Of a stretch of DNA of 64,000 nt, positions 7,818 to 16,510 are shown piece by piece (positions within the stretch are counted from its first letter, which is position 1; every line of letters starts with the position of its first letter). The stretch comes from Lipingzhangella_A rawalii (lineage in GTDB: Bacteria; Actinomycetota; Actinomycetes; Streptosporangiales; Streptosporangiaceae). The position numbers were made by a program, and so were the translations under genes. The notes under the pieces are model-generated. The model was not told the DNA's origin. It saw only the letters and a program-made list of their open reading frames with translations, and ran no database searches. Location of the stretch: assembly GCF_031628175.1 (NCBI RefSeq), contig NZ_JAVLVT010000002.1, positions 248,001 through 312,000 of the forward strand, in the 5' to 3' direction.

Positions 7818-8351
7818 CTACTTTTCGGTCGAATCCGAGGTCTCGGCCTCGGTCGTGGCCTCGCTGGCCTCGTCCTGCGCGCCGTCGGCACCCTCGTCCG
7901 CGCTCTCCACCGATGCGGAGTCGTCGGTGCTGGCCGCGGATGCGGCAGCAGCCGACGCCGGAGTCGACTCAGCGGCGGCACCGGTGCGCTCGGGCAGTGC
8001 CTCCACCAGCTCGATCACGGCCATGGGGGCGTTGTCGCCCTTGCGCGGCCCCACCTTCGTGATGCGGGTGTAGCCACCGTCGCGGTTGGCATAGCGTGGC
8101 CCGATCTCGGTGAAGAGCTCATGGACGACGCTCTTGTCCGAGATCTTTGCCAGCACCTGCCGGCGGGCATGCAGGTCGCCGCGCTTGCCCAGAGTCACGA
8201 GCTTCTCAGCGTAGGGGCGCAGCCGCTTGGCCTTCGCCTCCGTGGTCCTGATCCGGCCGTGCTCGAACAGTGCGGTCGCCAGGTTCGCCAGCATGAGGCG
8301 CTGGTGCGCCGGGCTGCCACCCAGGCGCGGCCCCTTCGTTGGCGTGGGCAT
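7818..8351 (-). CDS. rplQ: 50S ribosomal protein L17
   Basis: L17 lies at the peptide exit side of the large subunit. The core (residues 1-120) has the standard PTPTKGPRLGGSPAHQRLML opening and the GYTRITKVGPRKGDNAPMA segment. The last 55 residues are an Ala/Ser/Glu/Asp-rich low-complexity tail, longer than in E. coli but usual in high-GC actinobacteria. It follows rpoA by 31 bases as the last ribosomal gene of the alpha operon. Confidence 0.97.
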   Translation of the reverse strand: MPTPTKGPRLGGSPAHQRLMLANLATALFEHGRIRTTEAKAKRLRPYAEKLVTLGKRGDLHARRQVLAKISDKSVVHELFTEIGPRYANRDGGYTRITKVGPRKGDNAPMAVIELVEALPERTGAAAESTPASAAAASAASTDDSASVESADEGADGAQDEASEATTEAETSDSTEK

Positions 8352-8382
8352 AGTGACGTTCTCCTCGTGCTGCTCAGACGAG

Positions 8383-9411
8383 CTAGAGCTGCTCGGTCTC
8401 GCGGTAGGACTCGTTGTCCTCGTCGTCTTCTTCGTCCTCGTACTGGTCGACCACGCTCGTCGGATCGAACCCGGGCGGGGAGTCCTTCAGCGCAAGCCCC
8501 ATGTCGATGAGCTTCTGCTTGACTTCCTCGATCGACTTGGCCCCGAAGTTCCGAATGTCGAGCAGATCCTGCTCGGACCGGGCAACCAGCTCTCCCACAC
8601 TGTGGATCCCCTCGCGCTTGAGGCAGTTGTAGGAGCGCACCGTGAGGTTGAGGTCCTCGATCGGCAACGCGAGATCGGCGGCAATGGCACGATCCTGGTC
8701 CGAGGGGCCCATGTCGATGCCCTCGGCGTCGACATTCAGTTCCCGGGCCAGTCCGAACAGCTCGACAAGGGTCTTACCCGCACTCGCTACAGCGTCCCGA
8801 GGCCGGATCGCAGGCTTGGTCTCCACGTCCAGGGTCAGCCGATCGAAGTCGGTGCGCTGCTCGACACGGGTTGCCTCGACCTTGTAGGTGACGCGGTAGA
8901 CCGGCGAGTAGATCGAGTCGATCGGGATGCGTCCGATCTCCTGATTCGGCTGCTTGTTCTGCGCCGCAGACACATAGCCCCGCCCACGCTCGACCGTGAG
9001 CTCCATCTCGAGCTTGCCCGAGCTGTTGAGTGTGGCGATCGGCAGCTCGGGGTTGTGCACCTCCACGTCTGCGGGTGGCGCGATGTCCGCTGCCGTCACC
9101 ACGCCGGGGCCCTGCTTCCGCAGGTACATGAGAACCGGCTCGTCGTTCTCCGAGCTGACCACCAGACCCTTGAGGTTCAGGATGATCTCGGTGACATCCT
9201 CTCGAACCCCCGGCACGGACGCGAACTCGTGCTCGACACCCTCGATACGGATGCTGGTGACCGCGGCTCCCGGAATGGAGGAGAGCAGGGTCCGACGGAG
9301 CGAATTACCGAGCGTGTAGCCGAACCCCGGCTCCAGTGGCTCGAGGGTGAACCGCGAGCGGTTCTCGCTGATGGGCTCCTCGGTAAGCGAAGGACGCTGG
9401 GCGATAAGCAT
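8383..9411 (-). CDS. rpoA: RNA polymerase alpha subunit
   Basis: RpoA (342 residues) dimerises to nucleate RNA polymerase assembly. The N-terminal domain carries the EPLEPGFGYTLGNSLRRTLLSSIPG dimerisation helix region. The C-terminal domain near residues 250-315, with RSYNCLKREGI and the FGAKSIEEV helix, contacts promoter UP elements and activators. The tail is acidic (EDEEDDEDNE). It lies between rpsK and rplQ. rpsD, which precedes rpoA in many bacteria, is absent here, as in Streptomyces. Confidence 0.98.
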   Translation of the reverse strand: MLIAQRPSLTEEPISENRSRFTLEPLEPGFGYTLGNSLRRTLLSSIPGAAVTSIRIEGVEHEFASVPGVREDVTEIILNLKGLVVSSENDEPVLMYLRKQGPGVVTAADIAPPADVEVHNPELPIATLNSSGKLEMELTVERGRGYVSAAQNKQPNQEIGRIPIDSIYSPVYRVTYKVEATRVEQRTDFDRLTLDVETKPAIRPRDAVASAGKTLVELFGLARELNVDAEGIDMGPSDQDRAIAADLALPIEDLNLTVRSYNCLKREGIHSVGELVARSEQDLLDIRNFGAKSIEEVKQKLIDMGLALKDSPPGFDPTSVVDQYEDEEDDEDNESYRETEQL

Positions 9412-9528
9412 GGTCGTACGTTTCCTTTCCCACGACCGCCCGCTATTTGACGGTCACTGGACTATGCAACCCGGTCCCGGGACGGACCGGTGTCCCCGCC
9501 CGACCGTGCGGCCGGGGACCGGCGGACG

Positions 9529-9933
9529 TCAGACGCGACGCCGCTTCGGCGGCCGGCACCCGTTGTGCGGCACCGGCGTTACGTCGTGGATGGAGCCAAC
9601 CTCGAGCCCCGTTGCCTGGAGCGACCGAATCGCGGTCTCCCGGCCGGAACCGGGGCCCTTCACGAACACGTCGATCTTGCGCATGCCGTGCTCCTGGGCA
9701 CGACGCGCAGCGGCCTCCGCCGCCATCTGGGCGGCGTAGGGAGTCGACTTCCGGGAACCCTTGAAGCCCACCTGGCCGGAGCTGGCCCACGAAATCACCG
9801 AACCCGTGGGGTCCGTGATGCTCACGATGGTGTTGTTGAATGTGCTCTTGATGTGCGCATGACCATGCGCAACATTCTTCTTCTCCTTGCGACGCACCTT
9901 ACGTGGCGCGTTCTGGCGGCCCTTTGGCGGCAT
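9529..9933 (-). CDS. rpsK: 30S ribosomal protein S11
   Basis: S11 forms part of the platform that holds mRNA at the E site. The 134-residue protein has a basic N-terminus, the NNTIVSITDPTG segment, and the FKGSRKSTPYAAQ and GPGSGRETAIR loops that bind 16S rRNA. It ends in the typical PPKRRRV. It lies 51 bases after rpsM and 117 bases before rpoA; the gap before rpoA contains no rpsD. Confidence 0.97.
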   Translation of the reverse strand: MPPKGRQNAPRKVRRKEKKNVAHGHAHIKSTFNNTIVSITDPTGSVISWASSGQVGFKGSRKSTPYAAQMAAEAAARRAQEHGMRKIDVFVKGPGSGRETAIRSLQATGLEVGSIHDVTPVPHNGCRPPKRRRV

Positions 9934-9984
9934 TCGCGACAGCCTCCTGCGATCGTCTGGACTCCGGACCCGAGATCCGGCCTA

Positions 9985-10362
9985 CTACTTCTTGACCTTC
10001 TTCTTGCCAGCCACGGTCTTCTTCTTGCCCTTGCGGGTACGGGCGTTGGTCTGCGTCCGCTGACCGTGGACGGGAAGGCCGCGGCGATGCCGGATGCCCT
10101 GGTAGCAGCCAATCTCGATCTTGCGCCGGATGTCCGCTTGGACCTCACGCCGGAGATCGCCCTCGACCTGGTAGTTGCTGTCGATCCAGTCCCGCAGCCG
10201 GATCAGCTCGTCCTCGGTGAGCTCATGCACACGCGTCTGTTTGTGCACACCGGTGTTCGCGAGAATCTCCTGGGCGCGCGGGCGCCCGATTCCATACAGA
10301 TAGGTGAGAGCGATCTCCACGCGCTTATCACGCGGCAGATCGACGCCAGCGAGGCGTGCCAT
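9985..10362 (-). CDS. rpsM: 30S ribosomal protein S13
   Basis: S13 is in the head of the small subunit and bridges to L5 and P-site tRNA. The 125-residue product has the standard MARLAGVDLPRDKRVEIALTY start, the IGRPRAQEIL helix and the GQRTQTNARTRKG tRNA-binding stretch, followed by a Lys-rich tail. It is preceded by a 159-base leader with two GC hairpins. Confidence 0.97.
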   Translation of the reverse strand: MARLAGVDLPRDKRVEIALTYLYGIGRPRAQEILANTGVHKQTRVHELTEDELIRLRDWIDSNYQVEGDLRREVQADIRRKIEIGCYQGIRHRRGLPVHGQRTQTNARTRKGKKKTVAGKKKVKK

Positions 10363-10413
10363 ACGGGCGTTCTCCTTCAGTACTCTGCGGAGGTCTCTCC
10401 CGATCCCCTCTCA

Positions 10414-10454
10414 GCGGGTGCCCGACCCGCCCGAGCCCCGGCCTCCGACCGGGG
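10414..10454 (-). promoter_or_regulatory. Twin hairpins in the rpmJ-rpsM gap
   Basis: Two stem-loops lie back to back between rpmJ and rpsM: GCGGGT/ACCCGC (10414-10430) and CCCCGG/CCGGGG (10436-10454). In many bacteria S4 represses this operon at a leader before rpsM; here rpsD is absent from the cluster, so any control role is conjecture. Confidence 0.35.
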
Positions 10455-10521
10455 GTTGACTCCCGCGAACGCGGAAGACTGGGATGGGCTCACATTCGTG
10501 CTGCGTGCGGCGCTTCGGGTG

Positions 10522-10635
10522 TTAGCCCTGGCGCTGCTTATGCCGCGGGTCAGAGCAGATGACCATGATCCGGCCATGGCGGCGGATCACCCTGCACTTG
10601 GAGCAGATCTTCTTGACGCTCGGCTTGACCTTCAT
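10522..10635 (-). CDS. rpmJ: 50S ribosomal protein L36, zinc form
   Basis: L36 is the smallest large-subunit protein, 37 residues here. The translation begins MKVKPSVKKIC and ends RHKQRQG before a TAA. The zinc ligands Cys11, Cys14, Cys27 and His32 are all present, so this is the zinc-binding C+ form rather than the Cys-less form used under zinc starvation. It sits between infA (61 bases upstream) and rpsM, the standard place. Confidence 0.96.
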   Translation of the reverse strand: MKVKPSVKKICSKCRVIRRHGRIMVICSDPRHKQRQG

Positions 10636-10696
10636 GCTCGCTCCGGACTCAGATGGCCAACTCGCGCTCGGTCAGCTACCGGCGCTGATGCTGGCC

Positions 10697-10918
10697 CTAC
10701 TTGTAGCGGTAAACGATGCGCCCGCGCGTGAGGTCGTACGGGCTCAGCTCCACAACTACCCGATCATCAGGAAGAATACGGATGTAGTGCATGCGCATCT
10801 TGCCGCTGATGTGGGCAAGGACCTTGTGCCCGTTGTCGAGCTCCACTCGGAACATCGCGTTGGGAAGGGACTCGATAACGGAGCCCTCGATCTCGATGGC
10901 GCCGTCTTTCTTAGCCAT
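10697..10918 (-). CDS. infA: Translation initiation factor IF-1
   Basis: IF-1 binds the A site of the 30S subunit during initiation. The 73-residue OB-fold protein starts MAKKDGAIEIEG and contains NGHKVLAHISGKMRM and the end DLTRGRIVYRYK, all canonical. The ATG at 10918 gives the exact family length; the frame extends upstream but without similarity. It opens the infA-rpmJ-rpsM-rpsK-rpoA-rplQ unit after a 314-base gap from the DUF1707 gene. Confidence 0.97.
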   Translation of the reverse strand: MAKKDGAIEIEGSVIESLPNAMFRVELDNGHKVLAHISGKMRMHYIRILPDDRVVVELSPYDLTRGRIVYRYK

Positions 10919-11232
10919 GTCCTCCGCACTTCGTTCGACGACAGTTGCTATGCCGTGCTGGTCTGCCTGTGGCTCCGATCCGACCCGACACGACCGCCGA
11001 GGCGGCTCCCCGGGCATGAAACGACCAGCTGCCAGGGCAGACACCGGAAAAAGCGGAGACACTGGCGCATCGGGCCAACCCAGTGCGACACCTGGTTGTG
11101 CCGCCACGGCGAGGCTGGTGCGGACACACCGACCCAACAACCCGCGTGTGGGCACAGCCAGTCTACCCCGCCAGAACCCGTGCATCTAACATTGGGGCCA
11201 TGTGGGACGGTGTACCCACAGCCGCGCGGTTC
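10919..11232 (-). promoter_or_regulatory. Leader and candidate promoter of the infA (alpha) operon
   Basis: This 314-base gap has no gene. On the minus strand TTAGAT (11189-11184) and TAGACT (11165-11160), 18 bases apart, form a weak candidate principal-sigma promoter, leaving about 240 bases of leader before infA. The -35 match is poor, so the call is tentative. Confidence 0.3.
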
Positions 11233-11697
11233 CTACCGGGCGCTGCGGTGAGCCAGCCCTCCCACCAGGACTGCTGCCACCGTGATGATCAGCATCACTA
11301 CACCCCAGGGACCGGCAACCCAGATCCACCACGGGTACAGGTCGAAACCATCCCCACCGGCCAGCGCAATAACCAACCAGATCCCGAAGTTGAGCAGGCT
11401 AACCCCACCCCAGACCAGCCAGGGAATAACCAGTGCGGGATCCCGCAAGACCCCACCGCGCGGCAGTGCTCCCGCTTCGACCACCGACGAGGCCCGCAGC
11501 TGATACAGGTCCTGTTCCGGCAGATCCGCGGTCAACGGTTCCAGTTCGCCACGGGTGCGGGCCGCGTACACGTCGGCGAGGCGAGTGTGGAACTCGTCAT
11601 TGTCGATCCGGCCCTGTGCGAAGTGCTCTTGCAGGGTCTTCGCCACCCGGTCCCGGTCCGCGTCGGAGATCCGCATATCGGGATGAGCGTCACTCAC
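11233..11697 (-). CDS. DUF1707 (SHOCT-like) domain membrane protein
   Basis: The 154-residue protein has an N-terminal DUF1707 domain (residues 8-60: MRISDADRDRVAKTLQEHF, then GRIDNDEFHTRL), a short linker and two transmembrane helices near 90-112 and 120-146. DUF1707 is common in actinobacterial membrane proteins and its role is unsettled. The GTG start at 11697 has GAGGAGGG eight bases upstream, an excellent ribosome-binding site. It lies between map and infA, where most actinobacteria have no extra gene or only a short gap. Confidence 0.88.
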   Translation of the reverse strand: MSDAHPDMRISDADRDRVAKTLQEHFAQGRIDNDEFHTRLADVYAARTRGELEPLTADLPEQDLYQLRASSVVEAGALPRGGVLRDPALVIPWLVWGGVSLLNFGIWLVIALAGGDGFDLYPWWIWVAGPWGVVMLIITVAAVLVGGLAHRSAR

Positions 11698-11751
11698 CGC
11701 GCATCCCTCCTCGACTGGACGAGCGGGAGGGTCCCGCCTGGTGTCCTTCCC

Positions 11752-12606
11752 TCAGCCTACCCGGATCCCCGAGTCATCGGGGTCGCGGAACCCAAGCCTG
11801 GCCAGGGTCTCCCGGTTCTCGTCCCGCGCCGTCAACACCAGCGGACCGTCCGCGGTGACCGCAACCGAGTGTTCGAAATGGGCAGCGGGCTGGCCGTCTT
11901 CCGTGACGACCGTCCACCCGTCATCCAACGGAACGACGCTTCGTGTCCCCCGCGTCAACATCGGTTCGATCGCCAGGCACATACCCTCCTGCAACCGCAT
12001 TCCCCGGCGGCGCTTGCCGTAGTTGAGAACGTGCGGCTCCATGTGCATCTCCGAGCCGATACCGTGACCGCCGTACTCTCGTACGTTGCCGTAGTCACCC
12101 AGCGATGCCACATAGGACTCGATCGCGTACCCGATATCCCCCAGCCGGTTTCCGGGGTACATCTCAGCAATCCCGCGCCACATCGCGGTCTCACACGCAT
12201 TCAGGTGAGCGCGATCCTGTTCGGTCCCGGCCTGTGGTCCACCGACCACGAACGTGATCGCCGAATCTCCATGCCACCCGTCCAGGATCGCGCCGCAGTC
12301 CACCGACAGGACATCCCCGGTGGCGAGAACCCGATCCGCACGGGGGATTCCGTGCACGACCTCCTCGTTCACCGAGACACAGATGGACCCAGTGAACCCG
12401 TAGTACCCCTTGAACGAGGGCACGGCACCGGCCGAGCGGATGCTGTCCTCTGCGAGCGCATCCAGCTCGGCCGTGCTCATACCAGCTCGTGCCTCGAGGC
12501 GCACCAGGTCCAGAGTCCCGGCGACGACACGACCGGCAGCCCGCATCTGTCGGATCTGGGCCGTGTCCTTGAGCTCCACCCGTGAGCCCCGATCACCACG
12601 CAACAT
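11752..12606 (-). CDS. map: Type I methionine aminopeptidase
   Basis: MAP removes the initiator Met from nascent proteins. The 284-residue enzyme shows the five metal ligands of the pita-bread fold: Asp in SVDCGAILDGWHGDSA (two Asp), His in EYGGHGIGSEMH, Glu in AIEPMLTRG and Glu in the C-terminal half, plus FEHSVAVT near the end. It begins three bases after the adk stop, as in the conserved secY-adk-map order. A GTG at 12579 before VELKDTAQI is an alternative start. Confidence 0.95.
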   Translation of the reverse strand: MLRGDRGSRVELKDTAQIRQMRAAGRVVAGTLDLVRLEARAGMSTAELDALAEDSIRSAGAVPSFKGYYGFTGSICVSVNEEVVHGIPRADRVLATGDVLSVDCGAILDGWHGDSAITFVVGGPQAGTEQDRAHLNACETAMWRGIAEMYPGNRLGDIGYAIESYVASLGDYGNVREYGGHGIGSEMHMEPHVLNYGKRRRGMRLQEGMCLAIEPMLTRGTRSVVPLDDGWTVVTEDGQPAAHFEHSVAVTADGPLVLTARDENRETLARLGFRDPDDSGIRVG

Positions 12607-12609
12607 CGC

Positions 12610-13266
12610 CTACCCGCGCTCCCCGGTCGGAACCGCTGCCAAGGCCCGGGCGGTCACATCCGCAACGCTGCCGGTGGCTTGGATGGAGACCAACAGCCCG
12701 CGCTCGCGGTAGAAGTCCACCAGGGGAGCGGTCTGCTCCTCGTACACCCGAAGCCGGTGCCGGATGGTCTCCTCCTGGTCATCCTCGCGCTGCACCAGCT
12801 CACCCCCGCAGTTGTCACACACTCCTGGAGTGCGCGGCGGATCGAAGATGACGTGCTGCACGTGGTTGCAGGAGCGGCAGGAGCGCCGACCGGACAACCG
12901 GGTGACAACCTCCTCGGTCTCCACGACCAGTTCCAGTACCACGTCTAGACGCTGGCCGAGGTCCTCCAGGATCCCGTCCAGCGCCCGGGCCTGGGCAACG
13001 TTGCGCGGGAATCCGTCCAGCAGGAAGCCCGCCCGCGCATCGTCCTGGCCGAGGCGGTCCGCGACCATTGCGTTGGTGACCTCGTCCGGGACGAGGTCAC
13101 CCCGGTCCATATACGCCTTCGCTTGCTGACCCAACTCCGTGCCACCTCCAACGTTGGCACGGAAGATGTCCCCGGTCGAGACCTGGGGAATCGACAACTC
13201 TGACGCCAAGATCTGGGCCTGGGTGCCCTTACCGGCACCCGGCGGCCCTACCAATACGGCACGCAC
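12610..13266 (-). CDS. adk: Adenylate kinase with zinc-binding lid
   Basis: Adk interconverts AMP, ADP and ATP. The 218-residue protein has the P-loop GPPGAGKGTQ at residues 7-16, the NMP-binding and DGFPR motifs, and a long LID with four Cys (CRSC and CDNC) that make a zinc site. The zinc lid is typical of Gram-positive and some other adenylate kinases. The GTG start overlaps the secY TAG stop by one base (TAGTG), so translation is coupled. Confidence 0.97.
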   Translation of the reverse strand: MRAVLVGPPGAGKGTQAQILASELSIPQVSTGDIFRANVGGGTELGQQAKAYMDRGDLVPDEVTNAMVADRLGQDDARAGFLLDGFPRNVAQARALDGILEDLGQRLDVVLELVVETEEVVTRLSGRRSCRSCNHVQHVIFDPPRTPGVCDNCGGELVQREDDQEETIRHRLRVYEEQTAPLVDFYRERGLLVSIQATGSVADVTARALAAVPTGERG

Positions 13267-14594
13267 TATCGCAGAAAACCCTCATAGTTCCGCTGCTGGA
13301 GGTGACTCTCGATCTGCTTCACCGTGTCCAGCCCGACACCGACCATGATCAGGATGCTGGTTCCCCCGAAGGGGAAGTTCGCCGAGGCCCCGGACGCACC
13401 GAGGGCCAGCATCGGCAGCAACGCGATCACACCCAGGTAGAGCGACCCGGGAGTGGTCAACCGCGTGAGCACGTAGTCGAGGTACTCGGCGGTTGGCCGT
13501 CCGGGACGAATCCCTGGAATGAACCCACCGTACTTCTTCATGTTGTCGGCAACGTCAGTGGGGTTGAAGGTAATCGCCACGTAGAAGAACGCGAAGCCGA
13601 CGATCAGGAGGAAGAAGGTGGCCATGTAGACCGGATGGGTGCCGGTCGGGTCGAAGTAGGTACTGAGGATCTGCACCACCCGACTGTCCGGGTCCTGCCC
13701 CATGAGCCCGATGACCATCTGTGGCAGGAACAGCAGCGAGGAGGCGAAGATGACCGGGATCACACCGGCCTGGTTCACCTTCAGCGGGATGTAGGTCGAC
13801 GTGCCCGAGAAGGTACGGCGTCCCGCCATGCGTTTGGCGTACTGCACCGGGATGCGTCGCTGTGCCTGCTCCACGAAGACCACACCGGTGATGAGGACAA
13901 GTCCGGCCGCAACGATGATGGAGAACATCCACACGCCCTCCTCGTTCCAGATCCGGCCGAGCTCCGCAGGGAACACCGCGATGATCTGGGTGAAGATGAG
14001 CAGGGACATTCCGTTGCCGACCCCACGTTCGGTGATCAGCTCACCGAACCACATGATGATGGCCGTACCGCCGGTCATCACCGCGACGATCGTGACGGTC
14101 GACAGCCATTCCGTGGGTGTGCCCAGGAAAGTCAGATACTCGGAGGGATGACAGGCATCCTGGAACAGTTGCCCCGTCCGCGCCATCGCCACCATGCTGC
14201 TGGACTGCAACAACGCCAGGGCAATGGTGAGGTAACGCGTGTACTGGGTGATCTTGGCCTGTCCGCTCTGCCCTTCCTTCTTCAACGCCTCCAGGCGAGG
14301 AATCACCACCGTGAGCAGGTTCAGAATGATGCTCGCGGTGATGTAGGGCATGATGCCGAGCGCAAAGATCGCCAGCTGGAACAGGGCGCCCCCGCTGAAG
14401 AGATTCAGCAGGCCGTAGACCCCGCTGGTGTCCTCTTCGGTCGCCAGCTGCAAACACTGCTGGATCCCGGCCGAGTCGACCCCGGGTGCCGGAACGACGG
14501 CACCGATCCGGAACAGGGTCAGGATGAATAGGGTGAACAGCAGTTTATTGCGCAGGTCGGGCGTGCTGAACGCACGGACGAACGCACCTAACAC
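13266..14594 (-). CDS. secY: Preprotein translocase channel subunit SecY
   Basis: SecY forms the ten-helix protein-export channel of the cytoplasmic membrane with SecE, encoded near 44.8 kb. The 442-residue protein starts LGAFVRAFSTPDLRNKLLFTL and contains the plug-helix region after VVPAPGVDS, the GGALFQLAIFALGIMPYI motif and the cytoplasmic ribosome-binding loops with RRIPVQYAKR and FIPGIRPG. It lies 195 bases after rplO. Confidence 0.97.
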   Translation of the reverse strand: MLGAFVRAFSTPDLRNKLLFTLFILTLFRIGAVVPAPGVDSAGIQQCLQLATEEDTSGVYGLLNLFSGGALFQLAIFALGIMPYITASIILNLLTVVIPRLEALKKEGQSGQAKITQYTRYLTIALALLQSSSMVAMARTGQLFQDACHPSEYLTFLGTPTEWLSTVTIVAVMTGGTAIIMWFGELITERGVGNGMSLLIFTQIIAVFPAELGRIWNEEGVWMFSIIVAAGLVLITGVVFVEQAQRRIPVQYAKRMAGRRTFSGTSTYIPLKVNQAGVIPVIFASSLLFLPQMVIGLMGQDPDSRVVQILSTYFDPTGTHPVYMATFFLLIVGFAFFYVAITFNPTDVADNMKKYGGFIPGIRPGRPTAEYLDYVLTRLTTPGSLYLGVIALLPMLALGASGASANFPFGGTSILIMVGVGLDTVKQIESHLQQRNYEGFLR

Positions 14595-14789
14595 GTCTCC
14601 TCCTGCGGGCCGTCGGCGGATCCGAACTCAGACATGGCGGCCGATCCAGGATCTTCGTAGCGGTCAAGCCCACCACGGGAATGGCGGGCATCAGGTTGCG
14701 GGGGCAGGCTAGCAGCCAATGCCACAGGGGCGCCTGCCGCTGTCCCCCAACCTAACGGGTTCCAACGGCAGACGCCCCCAACAGTTCCA

Positions 14790-15254
14790 CTAGAGCTCGG
14801 TGGCGGTGCCACCCGCCGCAACGAGCTTCTCGCGGGCGGAGGCGGAGAACTTGTGGGCCTGCACGTTGAGCGCAACCGAAACCTCACCGTCACCGAGCAC
14901 CTTCACCGGTGCGTTCTTACGCACCACGCGCTTGGCGACGAGATCGGAGACCGTCACCTCTCCACCTTCGGGGTAGTACTCCACCAACGTGTCCAGATTG
15001 ACGACCTCATAGGTGGTCTTGAACCTGGCGTTGCTGAACCCCTTCAACTTGGGGAGCCGGCGAATCAGGGGCATCTGGCCGCCCTCGAAGCCGACGGGCA
15101 CCGTGTCCCGGGCCTTCGTCCCCTTGGTTCCGCGCCCAGCGGTCTTCCCCTTGGACGCCTCACCCCGGCCCTTACGGATCCGGGCCTTCTTCGCGCCGGG
15201 GGCGGGCCGCAGGTGGTGGAGCTTGAGCAGCTCGTCCTGAGCCTTCTCGCTCAT
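14790..15254 (-). CDS. rplO: 50S ribosomal protein L15
   Basis: L15 is a late-assembly 23S-rRNA-binding protein. The 154-residue product contains LHHLRPAPGAKKARIRKGRG, TAGRGTKGTKAR and FEGGQMPLIRRLPKLKGF, all hallmarks. Its ATG overlaps the rpmD stop (ATGA). Downstream, about 195 bases separate it from secY; that gap carries no evident gene. Confidence 0.97.
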   Translation of the reverse strand: MSEKAQDELLKLHHLRPAPGAKKARIRKGRGEASKGKTAGRGTKGTKARDTVPVGFEGGQMPLIRRLPKLKGFSNARFKTTYEVVNLDTLVEYYPEGGEVTVSDLVAKRVVRKNAPVKVLGDGEVSVALNVQAHKFSASAREKLVAAGGTATEL

Positions 15255-15451
15255 TCGCTGACCTCCTCGACCGTGACGAGGTGCGACACGATGGAGATCT
15301 GACCCCGCACCACGGGGCTATCCCCACGCACCGTCACCTTACCGATCCGCCCCAGTCCCAGGGTGCGCAGCGTCTCCAGCTGGTTCCGCTTGCCCCCGAT
15401 CCCGGACCGGGTCTGCGTGATCTTGAGCCTGGTGTCTGTGCCCTGAGCCAT
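15251..15451 (-). CDS. rpmD: 50S ribosomal protein L30
   Basis: L30 is a small 5S-rRNA-side protein, 66 residues from the ATG at 15451. The core LKITQTRSGIGGKRNQLETL and GLGRIGKVTV is canonical. GGGAG lies about ten bases before this ATG; a GTG nine bases further upstream overlaps the rpsE stop but would put the ribosome site too close. The stop overlaps the rplO start. Confidence 0.95.
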   Translation of the reverse strand: MAQGTDTRLKITQTRSGIGGKRNQLETLRTLGLGRIGKVTVRGDSPVVRGQISIVSHLVTVEEVSE

Positions 15452-15456
15452 CCTCG

Positions 15457-16059
15457 TCACGCTCCCGCCTTAGCCTCTTCACGGGCGCGCAGCATCGCCG
15501 CCGGCGCAACGTCCTCCAGGGGCAGTCCACGGCGCGCCGCGATCTGCTCCGGCTGGCTCAGACCCTTCAGCGCCGCCACCGTCGCCTGGACGATGTTCAG
15601 CGGATTGGCGGAGCCGAGCGACTTGGTCAGCACGTCGTGCACTCCGGCGCACTCGAGAACGGCACGCACGGGCCCCCCGGCGACCACACCGGTACCCGGT
15701 GACGCCGGACGCAGCAGGACGATGCCGGCCGCCTCCTCCCCCTGCACCCAGTGGGTGATGGTTCCACCCACCCGGGGCACCCGGAAGAAGTTCTTCTTGG
15801 CCTCCTCGACACCCTTGGCGATCGCCGAGGGCACCTCCTTGGCCTTGCCGTAACCAACACCGACCATGCCGTTGCCGTCACCCACGACGACCAGCGCCGT
15901 GAAGCTGAAGCGGCGGCCACCCTTGACCACCTTCGCGACCCGGTTGATGGTCACTACTCGTTCAATGTAGGAGACACTCTTGTCTGCGGCGCCGCCGCGG
16001 CGATCCTCACGGCGGTCACGCCGCTCGCCACCGGCGCCGCGCCGCGGAGCTGCAGCCAT
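15457..16059 (-). CDS. rpsE: 30S ribosomal protein S5
   Basis: S5 contributes to decoding accuracy and the mRNA entry tunnel. The 200-residue protein has an Arg-rich, disordered N-terminus of about 27 residues, then the dsRNA-binding-like S5 domain with KVVKGGRRFSFTALVVVGDG and VGYGKAKEVP, and the C-terminal domain with GTGVVAGGPVRAV. It overlaps nothing upstream (61 bases from rplR) and is closely followed by rpmD. Confidence 0.97.
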   Translation of the reverse strand: MAAAPRRGAGGERRDRREDRRGGAADKSVSYIERVVTINRVAKVVKGGRRFSFTALVVVGDGNGMVGVGYGKAKEVPSAIAKGVEEAKKNFFRVPRVGGTITHWVQGEEAAGIVLLRPASPGTGVVAGGPVRAVLECAGVHDVLTKSLGSANPLNIVQATVAALKGLSQPEQIAARRGLPLEDVAPAAMLRAREEAKAGA

Positions 16060-16120
16060 CAGTGGTTCCTCTCCTCGTCGTTACCCAACTCGTGAACCGG
16101 AGCCAACGCGATCATCGCCC

Positions 16121-16507
16121 TCAGAACTCCAGTCCACCCTCACGCGCACTGTCGGCCAGTGCGGCGACTCGCCCGTGGTAGCGGTGGCCACCCCGGTCAA
16201 AAACGACCGAACGCAGGCCGGCAGCCTGAGCCCGCTCGGCCAGCAATGCGCCCACCTTACGGGCTCGGTCGGTCTTCGTACCCTCAGCACTGCGCACTCC
16301 GGCGTCCACACTCGAGGCGGCCGCCAGAGTATGCCCCTGGACGTCGTCGATGAGCTGCGCGCCGATGTGCTTCGACGACCGGCTGACCACCAGGCGGGGG
16401 CGCTCGGCAGTACCCTGGATCTTCTTCCGAATCCGCAGGTGCCGGCGTTCCCGAGCCACCCGGCGCGGCGCAGTGCGCTTACGCGAAAGCGTTGAACTCT
16501 TCGCCAT
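16121..16507 (-). CDS. rplR: 50S ribosomal protein L18
   Basis: L18 binds 5S rRNA in the central protuberance. The 128-residue protein has a basic start, RIRKKIQGTAERPRLVV, SRSSKHIGAQLIDD, and ends with DRGGHRYHGRVAALADSAREGGLEF, the canonical L18 tail. It starts three bases after the rplF stop region and precedes rpsE. Confidence 0.97.
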   Translation of the reverse strand: MAKSSTLSRKRTAPRRVARERRHLRIRKKIQGTAERPRLVVSRSSKHIGAQLIDDVQGHTLAAASSVDAGVRSAEGTKTDRARKVGALLAERAQAAGLRSVVFDRGGHRYHGRVAALADSAREGGLEF

Positions 16508-16510
16508 GCC

